Assembly: GCA_013151865.1 (NCBI GenBank) | Contig: JAADHN010000145.1 | Location: 1-64,000 of the forward strand | Origin: Kiritimatiellota bacterium | GTDB lineage: Bacteria > Verrucomicrobiota > Lentisphaeria > Oligosphaerales > JAADHN01 | Reading direction: 5' to 3' | Length of the DNA stretch: 64,000 nt | Shown here: positions 54,089 to 63,569 of the stretch, piece after piece | How the letters are laid out: the number at the start of each line of letters is the position of its first letter | Numbering within the stretch: the stretch's first letter is position 1 | The notes under the pieces: model-generated | What the model was told of the DNA's origin: nothing | The model's input: only the letters and a program-made list of their open reading frames with translations | Database searches by the model: none | Position numbers and translations under genes: made by a program

Positions 54089-55871
54089 TTCTTCCCAGCG
54101 TTTCCATTACTTTCGAACTGGCAATCTCCACCTTCCGGCGGACGGCGATCTCCTCGCCGGCGGCTTCGAGAAAGCCCCGAATCTGCTCGCCGAACTTCTC
54201 CCAGATCTTGTGACGCCGCACCTTCATCGTCACCGTGAGCAGGCCGTCCTCGACCGTGAACTCGGGCAGAATCAGGACGTCTTTCGGACGTTGGAAAGGG
54301 GCGAGGTGCCGAGTTTTTTCCGCGACTTCACGCCGGACCCGCTGCAGGAGTTCTTTCTCCGCAAGACCGGCAACGGCTTCGTCATCCACGTTGACGCAGG
54401 CGTAGATGCTCTTGCATTTGTCGCCGATCACCATGGCTTCGGTGATAATCTCGCTGCTCTTGATGGCGTCCTCCACATGCTCGGGGTGGACTTTTTCGCC
54501 GCCCACCAGCACCAGCATGTTGCCCTGGCGCCCGTCGAGAAAAAGGAAGCCTTCCGAGTCGACGTAGCCCATGTCGCCGGTGTGGAGCCAACCTTCCGAG
54601 AGGGTTTTGGCGCTGGCGTCCCGATGCCGCCAGTATCCTTTCATAACGCACTTGCCCCGCACGAGCAGCTCTCCGTGCAAATCTTTTCCCCGGTTGCCGT
54701 TTTCGTCCAAGAAAGTGTAGTCGCCGCCGTTCTCCGGACTGAGCCAGGAAAGCATTTTGCCGCAACTGCCCAACTTGTGGACGTCGGGAATGTTGGCGCT
54801 GATGATCGGAGTGGCCTCGGTCAGCCCGTATCCCTGGTACATGGGGGCCCCGATGTACTTGAAGAAAATCTGGTGTTCGAGATCCAGCGGAGCACCGCCC
54901 GAAATGAAAAAGCGCAGACGCCCGCCAAAAGCCTGCCGAACTTTGCGAAAAACCATCGGATCATAAAAGGAATGGTGGGCCAGTAGACGCAGGACCCCGC
55001 CGTCCAGCCGCGGTCCCGCGGTAAAAATACGGGAGGCATTGTGCACGGCCCGTTCGAACAGGGCCCGAACTCGCGGCGGGGACTCGGCAATTCGCTTGAG
55101 AATGCCGCTGCGCAGCGCGTCGGCAATGCGCGGCACCACCAACATGATGGTGGGTTGGTACCGCTTGATGTTCTTGCGGAAATCGCGCTTGTCCCTCGGG
55201 ATGATGAGCCGACAGCCGTTCGACAGGGCCGCAATCACCTCGACCACCAAGGCGAAACTGTGCCAGTAAGGAAGGAGTGACATGATCGCGTCGGACGGAG
55301 TGATGGGGACCATCTCGAGCGCCGACTTGGCGTTGATGAAAAAATTGCGATGAGTGAGCATGACGCCCTTCGGCATTCCGGTGGAACCGCTGGTGTAGAT
55401 CAGCGCGGCGACATCGTCGGGATCGACATCGAAGTATTCGCTCGGATCCGCCGGGACGCCCGGCAGCGGCAGGTCCGCGAAACTCAGCAAGGGAATGTCG
55501 CCCGCATTCTGCCGGACTTTGTTCTCAACCGACGAATCCACCAGGATGAGAGACGGTTCGGCGTCACGGATGATGAAACCCATCTCGAGGTCGGCCAATG
55601 CTTCGCAGATCGGCACGGCAATGGCGCCCACCCACCAGCAGGCATAGAACGCCGGGAACTGCGTCGGCGCCTTCGGGGTGATGATGCCGACACGGTCCCC
55701 GGATTTGATGCCTTCCCGAATGAGGCGCGCCGCCCAGTTCCGGACTTGTCCGAGGAGGTCGGAGAAAGTCACGTCCACGATGGTCTCGCCCGCGGTCGGA
55801 TACGAGAGGACGACGTGCTGGGCGTGGCGCTCGGCCGAAGTCAGAAAGAGATGGGATAAGTGCTCTTTCAT
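54069..55871 (-). CDS. AMP-dependent synthetase / long-chain acyl-CoA ligase
   Basis: MKEHLSHLFLTSAERHAQHVVLSYP; 'ALIYTSGSTGMPKGVMLTHRNF', 'YQGYGLTEATPIIS', 'GWLHTGDMGYVDSEGFLFLDGRQGNMLVL'. Confidence 0.93.
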
Positions 55872-56008
55872 GGGTGAATACCCCTCCGTTCTTCCACGTG
55901 TGCAGTTCCGGACGGCCCCGTGCTTCCCGGTGGACCGACGGGTTGCCCTGATGAATTCATGAACTTCGTCGCGAAAGGGCGCAGCGGATGGCTCATGCAT
56001 GACTCGGG

Positions 56009-56707
56009 TCAGAACGAGACGGAAATATCGCCTTTCATCTTGACCGGCCCCGGCACGAGCTTGAGGCCGGGTGTCTCGCCCCAATCTCGGTCCCAGGTCT
56101 TGAAAAGGAGCGGATCGGTCGGGCTGCCCCAGGGGTTGAGGTCCACCAGCATCCACCGGTCGCTCGAAGTGAGGTAGGCGTCCGCCACCACGCTCGAGAC
56201 CGGGAGTCGCTTGGCCACCACGGCCCCAAAGGTCTTGGCGGACCGCCACACCTCCACTTGGCGACCGACAATTTTCGGGAAACACCCGTCCAGGTGATAC
56301 TGGGACATGGCCGTAAGGTGTCTCTCATGAAAAAACATTCTGAATTCGCGGGACCGGTCCATCCGGCGGAAGGGACGGACGGTCAGGGAACAGGTCTGAC
56401 CGGACAGAAAAGCGGCCCGGACTTTCTCGCTGGACGCCAACAATTTCCAGGCGCTACGCCCGAACGAAACCCAGCGTCCGGCCCGGAAATGCGGGCTGTC
56501 CGTGGGGGCGCATACGTCCGCACCGACGAAACAGGCGCCGGTGAGATTGCGAATCGCACGCTGGAGACGGGCGGCGACCCGCTTCGGGGCCGGACCGGTC
56601 AGCTCGCCCGCGGTAAGGGCGTCTCGCTCTTCCGGATCCAGGGCGAGAAAAACCGTCGGAAACGAATACTCGCCCAACGTCGTGTACCATGTCGATATGC
56701 CGATCAC
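56009..56707 (-). CDS. D123 / CDC123-like (ATP-grasp-related) protein
   Basis: GTG start VIGISTWYTTLGEYSFPTVFLALDPEE; 'EFRMFFHERHLTAMSQYH'; C-term 'VVADAYLTSSDRWMLVDLNPWGSPTDPLLFKTWD' matches the D123 C-terminal pattern (D.Y....k..liDfNPfg..TdpLLF). Confidence 0.65.
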   Translation of the reverse strand: MIGISTWYTTLGEYSFPTVFLALDPEERDALTAGELTGPAPKRVAARLQRAIRNLTGACFVGADVCAPTDSPHFRAGRWVSFGRSAWKLLASSEKVRAAFLSGQTCSLTVRPFRRMDRSREFRMFFHERHLTAMSQYHLDGCFPKIVGRQVEVWRSAKTFGAVVAKRLPVSSVVADAYLTSSDRWMLVDLNPWGSPTDPLLFKTWDRDWGETPGLKLVPGPVKMKGDISVSF

Positions 56708-57057
56708 GGTGGACTCCTTTTCTTGCCCGACAAAAGGCGGAGAGATCCCGCGAGTCCCCGCAGTGCGGAAAACCATCGGAGCGCCCACCCTCCGGGAGCG
56801 CCGCCACCGAGCTTGGCGAGAAGTGGTTCGCTCCCCGCGTGAGGGCGACGCCGATCAGCCTTCCGCCGGAGTCCTTTTTCTCGAAAAAACGACCCCGAAC
56901 ACCACTGCGACCCCCTGTGGGCAGGGTCAATATAAAGCGACACGCGCAATTCCGCCAGGCCGGTCCCGCGGCATATTGTTCATCGCGGGACCCGCCGGGC
57001 TACAAGCCAAAACCCCGAACGTCCGGCCGATTCCGCGCTGCTCTCCGTATGGCCCGG

Positions 57058-58758
57058 TCAATTCCCGAGCGTCTCGTACGGCCACATGACGATGCCGCCG
57101 TCCAAGACTTTGACGCTCCGGAAACCCGCCGCGTTCAAGATCAGGGCCGCCTCGTAACCGCGCAGCGAAATCTTGCAAAAAGTGATGATCTCTTTGTCGC
57201 GGGGGACTTCGGCGGTGCGGCCGCGGAGCGCCCCGAGAGGGATGTTCACGGCGCCGGGCAAGGCGATCCCGGCCACTTCCTGCGGAGTTCGCACATCGAG
57301 CAGAAAGAACTCGTCGCCGGCATCCATCTTCCGCTTGAGCTGTTCCGGCGTCACACCTTCGAAGAACCCATCGAGCTTGTTCCGCATGACGTTCGCTGCC
57401 GTAATGATATTGTCCATGGCGGCCGAGTACGGAGGGGCGTAGCAAAGGTCGGCCCCGGCCACATCGTCCACCGTCAAACCCGCGGTAACGGCCATGGCCG
57501 CCACATCCACACGTTTGGCGGCGTCGCCGGGACCGACGGCTTGGACCCCGAGAAGACGACGGGAGCTGCGGTCCGCGATGAGCTTGAGCATCAGCAATTT
57601 AGCGGTGGGCATGAAGTGGGCGCGATCCGGAGCGGGCGCCAACACCGTAACGGGGTCGAACCGCGCCTCGACCGCCTGCTCGAACGACAGCCCGGTGCGG
57701 GCCGCAGTGAAATCGAACACCTTGCACACGCTGCTGCCCAGCACGCCGGGAAAGACACTGTCGACGCCGCACACATTCATGGCCGCCACGCGCCCCTGCT
57801 TGTTTGCCGTCGAACCGAGCGGCACATACACCGGTTTCCCGGTGACAAGATCGCGGCACTCGGCACAGTCGCCTACGGCAAAAACGGCCGGATCGGAAGT
57901 CCGCATGTGCTCGTCGACCCGGATTGCGCCCGTTTCGCCGATCTCGATCCCGGCGGCTTTGGCCAGTGCCGCATTCGGCCGGACACCCACGGCCATAATC
58001 GCCATGTCGGCGGAAAAGTCGCCCCGAGTGGTGCATACCCGCCCGACGCGCCCGCCGCCGTCGGTCCCGGCCTTTATGGCGGTAACTTGGGCATGGGTCA
58101 GCACCCGAACCCCGTGGGATTCCATGTGTTTCCGGACCTGGTGGGCCATTTCCCAATCGAGCATGGGCAGGATTTGCGGCAACATTTCGACCACGGTCAC
58201 CCGACAGCCACGCTCGACCAGGGCCTCGGTAACTTCAACCCCGATCAAGCCGCCGCCAATGACGACCACGTCCAAGGCGCGCCTACGAGCCAGGGCCGCG
58301 CGAATGCCCTCGGCGTCCTCGACGCCGTGAAGCGAATAGACCCCGTCAAGGTCCGCGCCGGGGATGGGGGGGCGAACCGGCGTCGCCCCGGTCGCCAGGA
58401 CCAGTCGGTCGTAGGGGAGCCGGCTTTCTTTCCCGGTCGCCAATTCCCGAACCCGAACCCGCTTTGCCGCACGGTCGATTTCCAACGCCTCAGTCCGGTT
58501 GAGGACCGTCACATTCTTGACCTTTTGAAAATAGGCCGGATCGCGAACGACACCGATCGGACTGCACATCAATTCCTTCTGTTCCTTCACCACGCCGGAG
58601 ATGTAATAGGGCAGGCCGCACCCCGCATACGAAAGGAACTCGCCTTTCTCCACGACCGTCACTTCGGCCCGGGGACAGAGCCGAACGATCTTCGAGGCTG
58701 TTTTGGGGCCTGCCGCAACCCCGCCGATGATGACCACACGCAGTTTCGAGGCTGTCAT
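57058..58758 (-). CDS. CoA-disulfide reductase-like FAD/NAD oxidoreductase with C-terminal rhodanese domain
   Basis: 'RVVIIGGVAAGPKTASKIVRL', 'SYAGCGLPYYISG', 'VVIGGGLIGVEVTEALVERGCRVTVVE', 'VFAVGDCAE', rhodanese 'FFLLDVRTPQEVAGIALPGAVNIPLGALRGR..EIITFCKISLRGYEAALIL'. Confidence 0.92.
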   Translation of the reverse strand: MTASKLRVVIIGGVAAGPKTASKIVRLCPRAEVTVVEKGEFLSYAGCGLPYYISGVVKEQKELMCSPIGVVRDPAYFQKVKNVTVLNRTEALEIDRAAKRVRVRELATGKESRLPYDRLVLATGATPVRPPIPGADLDGVYSLHGVEDAEGIRAALARRRALDVVVIGGGLIGVEVTEALVERGCRVTVVEMLPQILPMLDWEMAHQVRKHMESHGVRVLTHAQVTAIKAGTDGGGRVGRVCTTRGDFSADMAIMAVGVRPNAALAKAAGIEIGETGAIRVDEHMRTSDPAVFAVGDCAECRDLVTGKPVYVPLGSTANKQGRVAAMNVCGVDSVFPGVLGSSVCKVFDFTAARTGLSFEQAVEARFDPVTVLAPAPDRAHFMPTAKLLMLKLIADRSSRRLLGVQAVGPGDAAKRVDVAAMAVTAGLTVDDVAGADLCYAPPYSAAMDNIITAANVMRNKLDGFFEGVTPEQLKRKMDAGDEFFLLDVRTPQEVAGIALPGAVNIPLGALRGRTAEVPRDKEIITFCKISLRGYEAALILNAAGFRSVKVLDGGIVMWPYETLGN

Positions 58759-58891
58759 GCTCTTGTTCCTCCGCTTCAATAAAAGGTACTTTGACACAAG
58801 CATCGCAGCCGCGCGGGCGGACGGTCCGGCCGAAACCGCGCCGGGGGGAGCGTCCGGGAGCGACCAAACCGGGAACTGGCGCGACAGGCGA

Positions 58892-59164
58892 TCAACGGGC
58901 GAAATCGAAGTCTTTTTCGAACAGCTCCACCATCTTGGCGCAAGTCTGCTCCTCGTCCGGCCCCTCCACCTCGACCGTCACGGTCTCGCCGCACCGGATC
59001 GCCATCGAAATCAATCCCAGCAGGTTCGCCGCGTTTTCAGTCCGGCCGGACGGCCCCGTCACACGAATCTCGCCGGGGTACTGGCGAGCCGCTTGGACGA
59101 TGAGGGCGGACGGACGGCAGTGAATCCCGTATCGGTTTCGGACGGTCGCCGTTCGAGAGAACAT
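58892..59164 (-). CDS. HPr-family phosphocarrier protein
   Basis: MFSRTATVRNRYGIHCRPSALIVQAARQYPGEIRVTGPSGRTENAANLLGLISMAIRCGETVTVEVEGPDEEQTCAKMVELFEKDF; active-site His in 'GIHCRPS'. Confidence 0.92.
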   Translation of the reverse strand: MFSRTATVRNRYGIHCRPSALIVQAARQYPGEIRVTGPSGRTENAANLLGLISMAIRCGETVTVEVEGPDEEQTCAKMVELFEKDFDFAR

Positions 59165-59364
59165 AGGGTGAAAACTTTCGTTGAACCCGGGACGGTCCGC
59201 AGGAGGACGCGGCCACGGTTCCGGGCGAGAGTCGAATTCGAGGAAAGGCGCCCCTTTTGTGCCGTCGCCCGAGGGACCGGGACGTACCTTGGCAAAGCCG
59301 AAACGAAAGACCACAAAGGCCTGGATCGGCGTCCTCGGGACCAAGGCGCCCGGGGACCGCACCG

Positions 59365-61329
59365 TTACGGGAGCGTCGCGCGCCGGGTCAAAGTCAGGGC
59401 CTTGAAGGTCTTTCTCTTTTCCCGGCGCCGCCTGGGATCCACATCGAGGTATTTCCAACGGTCATAGGCAAAGTGGTGGGGAATATACCCGCTAACCCAT
59501 GGCTGCACCAGACGGAACGCCACAGGGTAACTCTCGAATATCCAAGCGCAATCGTCCACGAGCAGGCGCTGCATCTGCCGATACAGCCGGGTCCGGGCCG
59601 GACCGTCGGGCATCGGCTCGGCTTTTTCGTACAGGGCGTCGAACTTCGGGTTCCGGTATCGAGCCCGATTGCACGTGAAGGAATTGGGGCCGTAGAAGAG
59701 CTGCAGGAAGTTCTGCCCGTCCGGGTAGTCGCCTACCCATGCCACGCGAAAGAGCTGCACCTCGCCGCGGCGCAGTTTGTCGAGGAAACGCGGCCAACTG
59801 TTCAAGTGCGGAACGATGCGCAGGCCGATCTTCTTCATGTCGGCTACCATCATTTCCGCCTGGCGGCGCCGGATCAGGTCCGTTCCCCCGAGGTCGAATT
59901 GCAGTTCCAACGGCCTCCCGGTGCGGGGATCGATGCCGCCGGGGAAGCCGGCCTCGATCAACAAGTTCCTGGCCCGGGCCACGTCGTGGACCGCCCAGGG
60001 ATTGACCAGATCCGGGTCGTACCCGCCCACGCCGGGCGGAATGGGGCCCTTGGCCGGCAGCAATTGGTTGTTGGACATGGCGATTCGGGCCTGGACATCG
60101 TACGCCAAGCTGATGGCCCGGCGCAGGGCCAAGTTCCGCCCGAGCAACGGATCCTCGTGATAAAAGGCCACGTAGTTGATCTGGAATTGCGGAGTTCGCA
60201 ACAGTCGCACACCGCGTCGCTCCAATTCCGGGGTGAGGGACACACCGCGTTCGATCACCGCCTCGAAATTGTCGCTGGTCAATCCGGTAACGTCCAAGTT
60301 CCCCTGGAGAAAGAGCAGCCAAGCCGTGAGCGGTTCCCGAACGACGCTGGCCACGATGCGATCCACGCGGGGCAGGCGCTTCGTACTGTCCGGATAGTAT
60401 TCGACCCGGAACCCGGCGTTGCGGGCGTAAACGATCCGATAGTCCCTCCGCCAGGATTCGAGTCGAAAGGGACCGCAGCCAACCGGATGCCGGTCGATGC
60501 GCGCCCCGTAGAACCGAAGCGCCTCCTCCGGCAATACACTGCAATACGACATGGCCAGCACATGAAGCAGACGCGGATACGGTCGCGTCAGTTCGAAGAC
60601 CACCACGTCCTCTCCATCGGCATGGAGCCCCGAAATGCCGCTCTCGTAAGGGCTGAAATCGCCGGGAGGCCGTTTGGAACAGGCGGCGCGGAAATCGTCC
60701 AGGCCTTTGAGGTAGCCACGGAAGATCCAGAACCCGGGAGAATGGACCCGTGGGTCGGCGAGCCGCAGGAGGCTGAATACCACATCGCGAGAGCGGACCC
60801 GGCGCCGGGGCCCGTCCGGTCCGTCCCGCACGCCTGGCGCGCCCGGAGTGCGCCGGAAACAGGGGTCCGGGGTGAAATAGAGGTCGTCGCGCAGGCGAAA
60901 AACGTATCGGGTCCCATCGGAACTGACTTCCGGCATTTCGCGGGCCATGGCAGGGATCAGCCGGTAGGGACGGGCCGTGTAGTGATATTGGAGGAGGCGG
61001 TCGTACAAATGACCGACCGCCAGGGCGCTCGAGACGTCTGCGGCCAAGGCGGGATCCAGGGTCCTGATCCGGCTCGTTGTCGTCCGAAACACCCGGCCCG
61101 ACATCTCCGCCGGCGGCGCCCCGCACCCGACCAAGAAGACGAGGACCGCGGCAGCCACAAAGACCGGGCGGGGGGAGCCCGCGCCCGGCCGGTCGCCGGG
61201 AAGACGGCAAGGCGCGACAACGTTCAAAAAAGACAATACGTGAACGAAACGGCCTACACGAAGAGGGATGCAGACGACGCACCGGAACCACACGAGCGGC
61301 AAGGACGGCAATGAGAGACGGCGGTTCAT
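59365..61329 (-). CDS. Peptide/oligopeptide ABC transporter substrate-binding lipoprotein (SBP family 5)
   Basis: Lipobox-like 'AAAVLVFLVGCG'; 'RTLDPALAADVSSALAVGHLYDRLLQY', 'YVFRLRDDLYFTPDPCF', 'LRRAISLAYD', 'FDALYEKAEPMPDGPARTRLYRQMQRLLVDDCAWIFESYP'. True start uncertain (internal start possible). Confidence 0.88.
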   Translation of the reverse strand: MNRRLSLPSLPLVWFRCVVCIPLRVGRFVHVLSFLNVVAPCRLPGDRPGAGSPRPVFVAAAVLVFLVGCGAPPAEMSGRVFRTTTSRIRTLDPALAADVSSALAVGHLYDRLLQYHYTARPYRLIPAMAREMPEVSSDGTRYVFRLRDDLYFTPDPCFRRTPGAPGVRDGPDGPRRRVRSRDVVFSLLRLADPRVHSPGFWIFRGYLKGLDDFRAACSKRPPGDFSPYESGISGLHADGEDVVVFELTRPYPRLLHVLAMSYCSVLPEEALRFYGARIDRHPVGCGPFRLESWRRDYRIVYARNAGFRVEYYPDSTKRLPRVDRIVASVVREPLTAWLLFLQGNLDVTGLTSDNFEAVIERGVSLTPELERRGVRLLRTPQFQINYVAFYHEDPLLGRNLALRRAISLAYDVQARIAMSNNQLLPAKGPIPPGVGGYDPDLVNPWAVHDVARARNLLIEAGFPGGIDPRTGRPLELQFDLGGTDLIRRRQAEMMVADMKKIGLRIVPHLNSWPRFLDKLRRGEVQLFRVAWVGDYPDGQNFLQLFYGPNSFTCNRARYRNPKFDALYEKAEPMPDGPARTRLYRQMQRLLVDDCAWIFESYPVAFRLVQPWVSGYIPHHFAYDRWKYLDVDPRRRREKRKTFKALTLTRRATLP

Positions 61330-61820
61330 TTCGCCGGCGCAGGCGTCTCCGGTTTTGCCGCGGCCCCGGCCGGCTTGGGCGCTTCGACCGCCTTGGCCGG
61401 TTTGGGCGGCTCGGGCGAAACCGTCGGAACGCCCTGGGCTGCCGGGGCTGGGGCCGGGGCTTCCCGAGCTGTCTTGTCCGGCCCGGTTGTGCTCTTCGAG
61501 GCGGGCCCGGGCTTCAGGGGGGTGGCTTCCGCCGGCTGGGGTTGAGCAAGTCGGGTTTCGACCACGCTCTCGCCGGGACGTCGATGGCCGGTGAGGATGG
61601 CCAGCAACAGCGTGGTGGTCAGGAAAATTACGGTCAGGATAACCGTCCCCTTGGTCAGGACGTTTCCGGCGCTCGCCCCGAAAACGGTCTCCGTTATACC
61701 GCCTCCCATGGCGCCCAGGCCCCCGCCGGACTTGCTCTGCTGAATCAGGATGATCCCGATCAGAAGAAGGGCGGCAATGACTTCGACGACGGTCAGAAAG
61801 GCGATGGCAATAGTCAACAT
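61326..61820 (-). CDS. secG: Preprotein translocase subunit SecG with Pro/Ala-rich C-terminal extension
   Basis: MLTIAIAFLTVVEVIAALLLIGIILIQQSKSGGGLGAMGGGITETVFGASAGNVLTKGTVILTVIFLTTTLLLAILTGHR; stop overlaps the start of the downstream SBP gene (ATGA). Confidence 0.93.
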   Translation of the reverse strand: MLTIAIAFLTVVEVIAALLLIGIILIQQSKSGGGLGAMGGGITETVFGASAGNVLTKGTVILTVIFLTTTLLLAILTGHRRPGESVVETRLAQPQPAEATPLKPGPASKSTTGPDKTAREAPAPAPAAQGVPTVSPEPPKPAKAVEAPKPAGAAAKPETPAPAK

Positions 61821-62004
61821 GCGGGCTCTCCGCCGGATTCACCGGGCTTGCAATGCCGGACCAAATCTCACCGCCTGCCGGGCGACAAACGCTCCGATTT
61901 CACGGGCAGGTGAAAAGCGACGGAAAAGATAAGCCACGGGCCGGAAAACGCAAGCCGTGAGTGGGGGGTCGCTTCCACCAACGTACAAACGAACCCGTCC
62001 GACA

Positions 62005-62720
62005 ACACCTGCTCGATTCCTGCCGCCGGGCGGGAGTGGAGACACGACGGAGTTCGGCAAGCGGACGTCCGCCCGCTGCAACCTCCGGTCGTCAATCCGC
62101 CGCCATGGTCCCTGTGATCCCCCTGGTCTATTCCATCGAATGCCGCCGCACGCACGGCGAGATCGAATGGGTTCGAACTCGGGATGGCCCCGATACAGGG
62201 GTTGTCCGAGAATGGCGGGATGGAGGCGGAAGAGGTTGTGGTACGCCTCGGGGTTTGTCGAGCCGCTTCTACAGAGGCAGGGAGTTGGCTTGCGCGCTAC
62301 ATTAGTTCGAGACTTCAGGCATTCCATGGCCGGGCCGACAAGGCCTGCCGGAACGAGACGGGAATGCCGGAAGGCAACTTTTTCCACGGAGGCCCCGGCA
62401 ACCACCGAGGGAAGACAGAGAAACAGGAGGCGCCACGTCCCCGGTTTCCGTGTCGGGCAGCGCCCCACCCGACGCGGCATGCTCGGTTCCTGCCGCGGGG
62501 CGGGAGCGGAGATACGGCGGCGTTCGGCAAGCCGACGTCGGCCCGTCGCAAACGCCAGGCGTCATTCCTCCTCTGCGGCGTGTTTCATCGAACGGCGCGG
62601 CGCCCACGGCGAAGATTTGCTGACACGGGTTCGGCAAAACCGAATGGCATCGAGCACGGGATGGCCCCGATACAGCCGTTTGCCGACAGTGATGGGATGG
62701 CAGTGTCTCGAGACGAGGAA
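62005..62720. repeat. Two diverged direct copies of an intergenic repeat (about 62005-62250 and 62475-62720)
   Basis: Shared: TGCTCG(A/G)TTCCTGCCGC(C/G)GGGCGGGAG(T/C)GGAGA(C/T)ACG(A/G)CGG(A/C)GTTCGGCAAGC(G/C)GACGTC(C/G)GCCCG and, further along, CGGGATGGCCCCGATACAG..GTT..C.GA.A.TG..GGGATGG. Confidence 0.8.
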
Positions 62721-62748
62721 TGAGCATACATTGAATCGGCGGGTTTGC

Positions 62749-63390
62749 ATGGTTGCGGCATTGTTGACGGCGTCGCTCGGGCGGCTTGCGACAGGGGCCG
62801 ATGTTGCCGCGCCGACGGACGCCGTGCAGACCGGGCATGAGACGAGAATCATCAACGGCGGGTTCGAGGCCTGGCTGTCGGGGTCCGGACGCACAGGGGC
62901 GGTCCGCCCCACCGGCTGGGTCCCGGTCCGCGAAACGCTGGAAGGGGCGAGGCCTGGCGGCCATATCGAGCGCGATACCCGAATACGGCATTCGGGTCGG
63001 TGTTCGCTGCGCATTCGCAACGAGAACAACGGCAGCTTGACGTACGTGCGAACGCAAGAACCTGTACCGATCGAGCCCAATCGCCGATACGTCCTGCGTT
63101 GGTGGGTGCGCGGCGAGAGTGTCGGACCGGGCGGGGTGGGCCCCATCATGATGGGCTACTTCCTGGCGCGACGCGATGGCCGTCGAGACCGGATCAACTT
63201 GGTCCAACCCGGTGAAGACCGACCCCGGGGCACATTCGACTGGCAGCAGAAACAGTTTGCGTTCGTGACCTGTCCCGGCGCGACCACAGCGACTTTCACG
63301 TTTCAATTGCGGTATACGACCGGGACCGTGTGGACCGACGATATCGAACTGATTCCGTGCGAAATCGTCACTCCGGTCGACACGTATTGA
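62749..63390 (+). CDS. Secreted protein with carbohydrate-binding (CBM4/9-like) fold
   Basis: MVAALLTASLGRLATGADV signal; 'IINGGFEAWLSGSGRTGAVRPTGWVPVRE...IRHSGRCSLRIRNENNGSLTYVRTQEPVPIEPNRRYVLRWWVRGE...WTDDIELIP'. Possible TTG start at 62731. Confidence 0.6.
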   Translation: MVAALLTASLGRLATGADVAAPTDAVQTGHETRIINGGFEAWLSGSGRTGAVRPTGWVPVRETLEGARPGGHIERDTRIRHSGRCSLRIRNENNGSLTYVRTQEPVPIEPNRRYVLRWWVRGESVGPGGVGPIMMGYFLARRDGRRDRINLVQPGEDRPRGTFDWQQKQFAFVTCPGATTATFTFQLRYTTGTVWTDDIELIPCEIVTPVDTY

Positions 63391-63569
63391 TGTGGCACCG
63401 GATTGCGGGACGGGGGCCGCTGTGCCGCGAAACGTGCCGCGGGTACGGTCGAACCACGGCTTGTCCGCCCTTTTCCTATGCCGGAAAGCGCGAGATTCCA
63501 TCGCGAAAAGGTCCGGGTGCAAAGCGAGCCCGAGGATGATGCATCTCTTCGAACAAGGGAGTCCGCGCC

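Noticed and set aside
56689-58782. 697-aa ORF antisense to the CoADR-rhodanese gene
   Set aside because: Shadow ORF, His/Arg/Gly-rich, no motif.
59365-61842. 825-aa protein covering both secG and the SBP
   Set aside because: N-terminal 170 aa are an out-of-frame reading of secG; real SBP begins at or after 61329.
61839-62480. 213-aa ORF over the intergenic repeat
   Set aside because: Both repeat copies give partly similar peptides but in broken contexts without start signals; better explained as DNA repeat.
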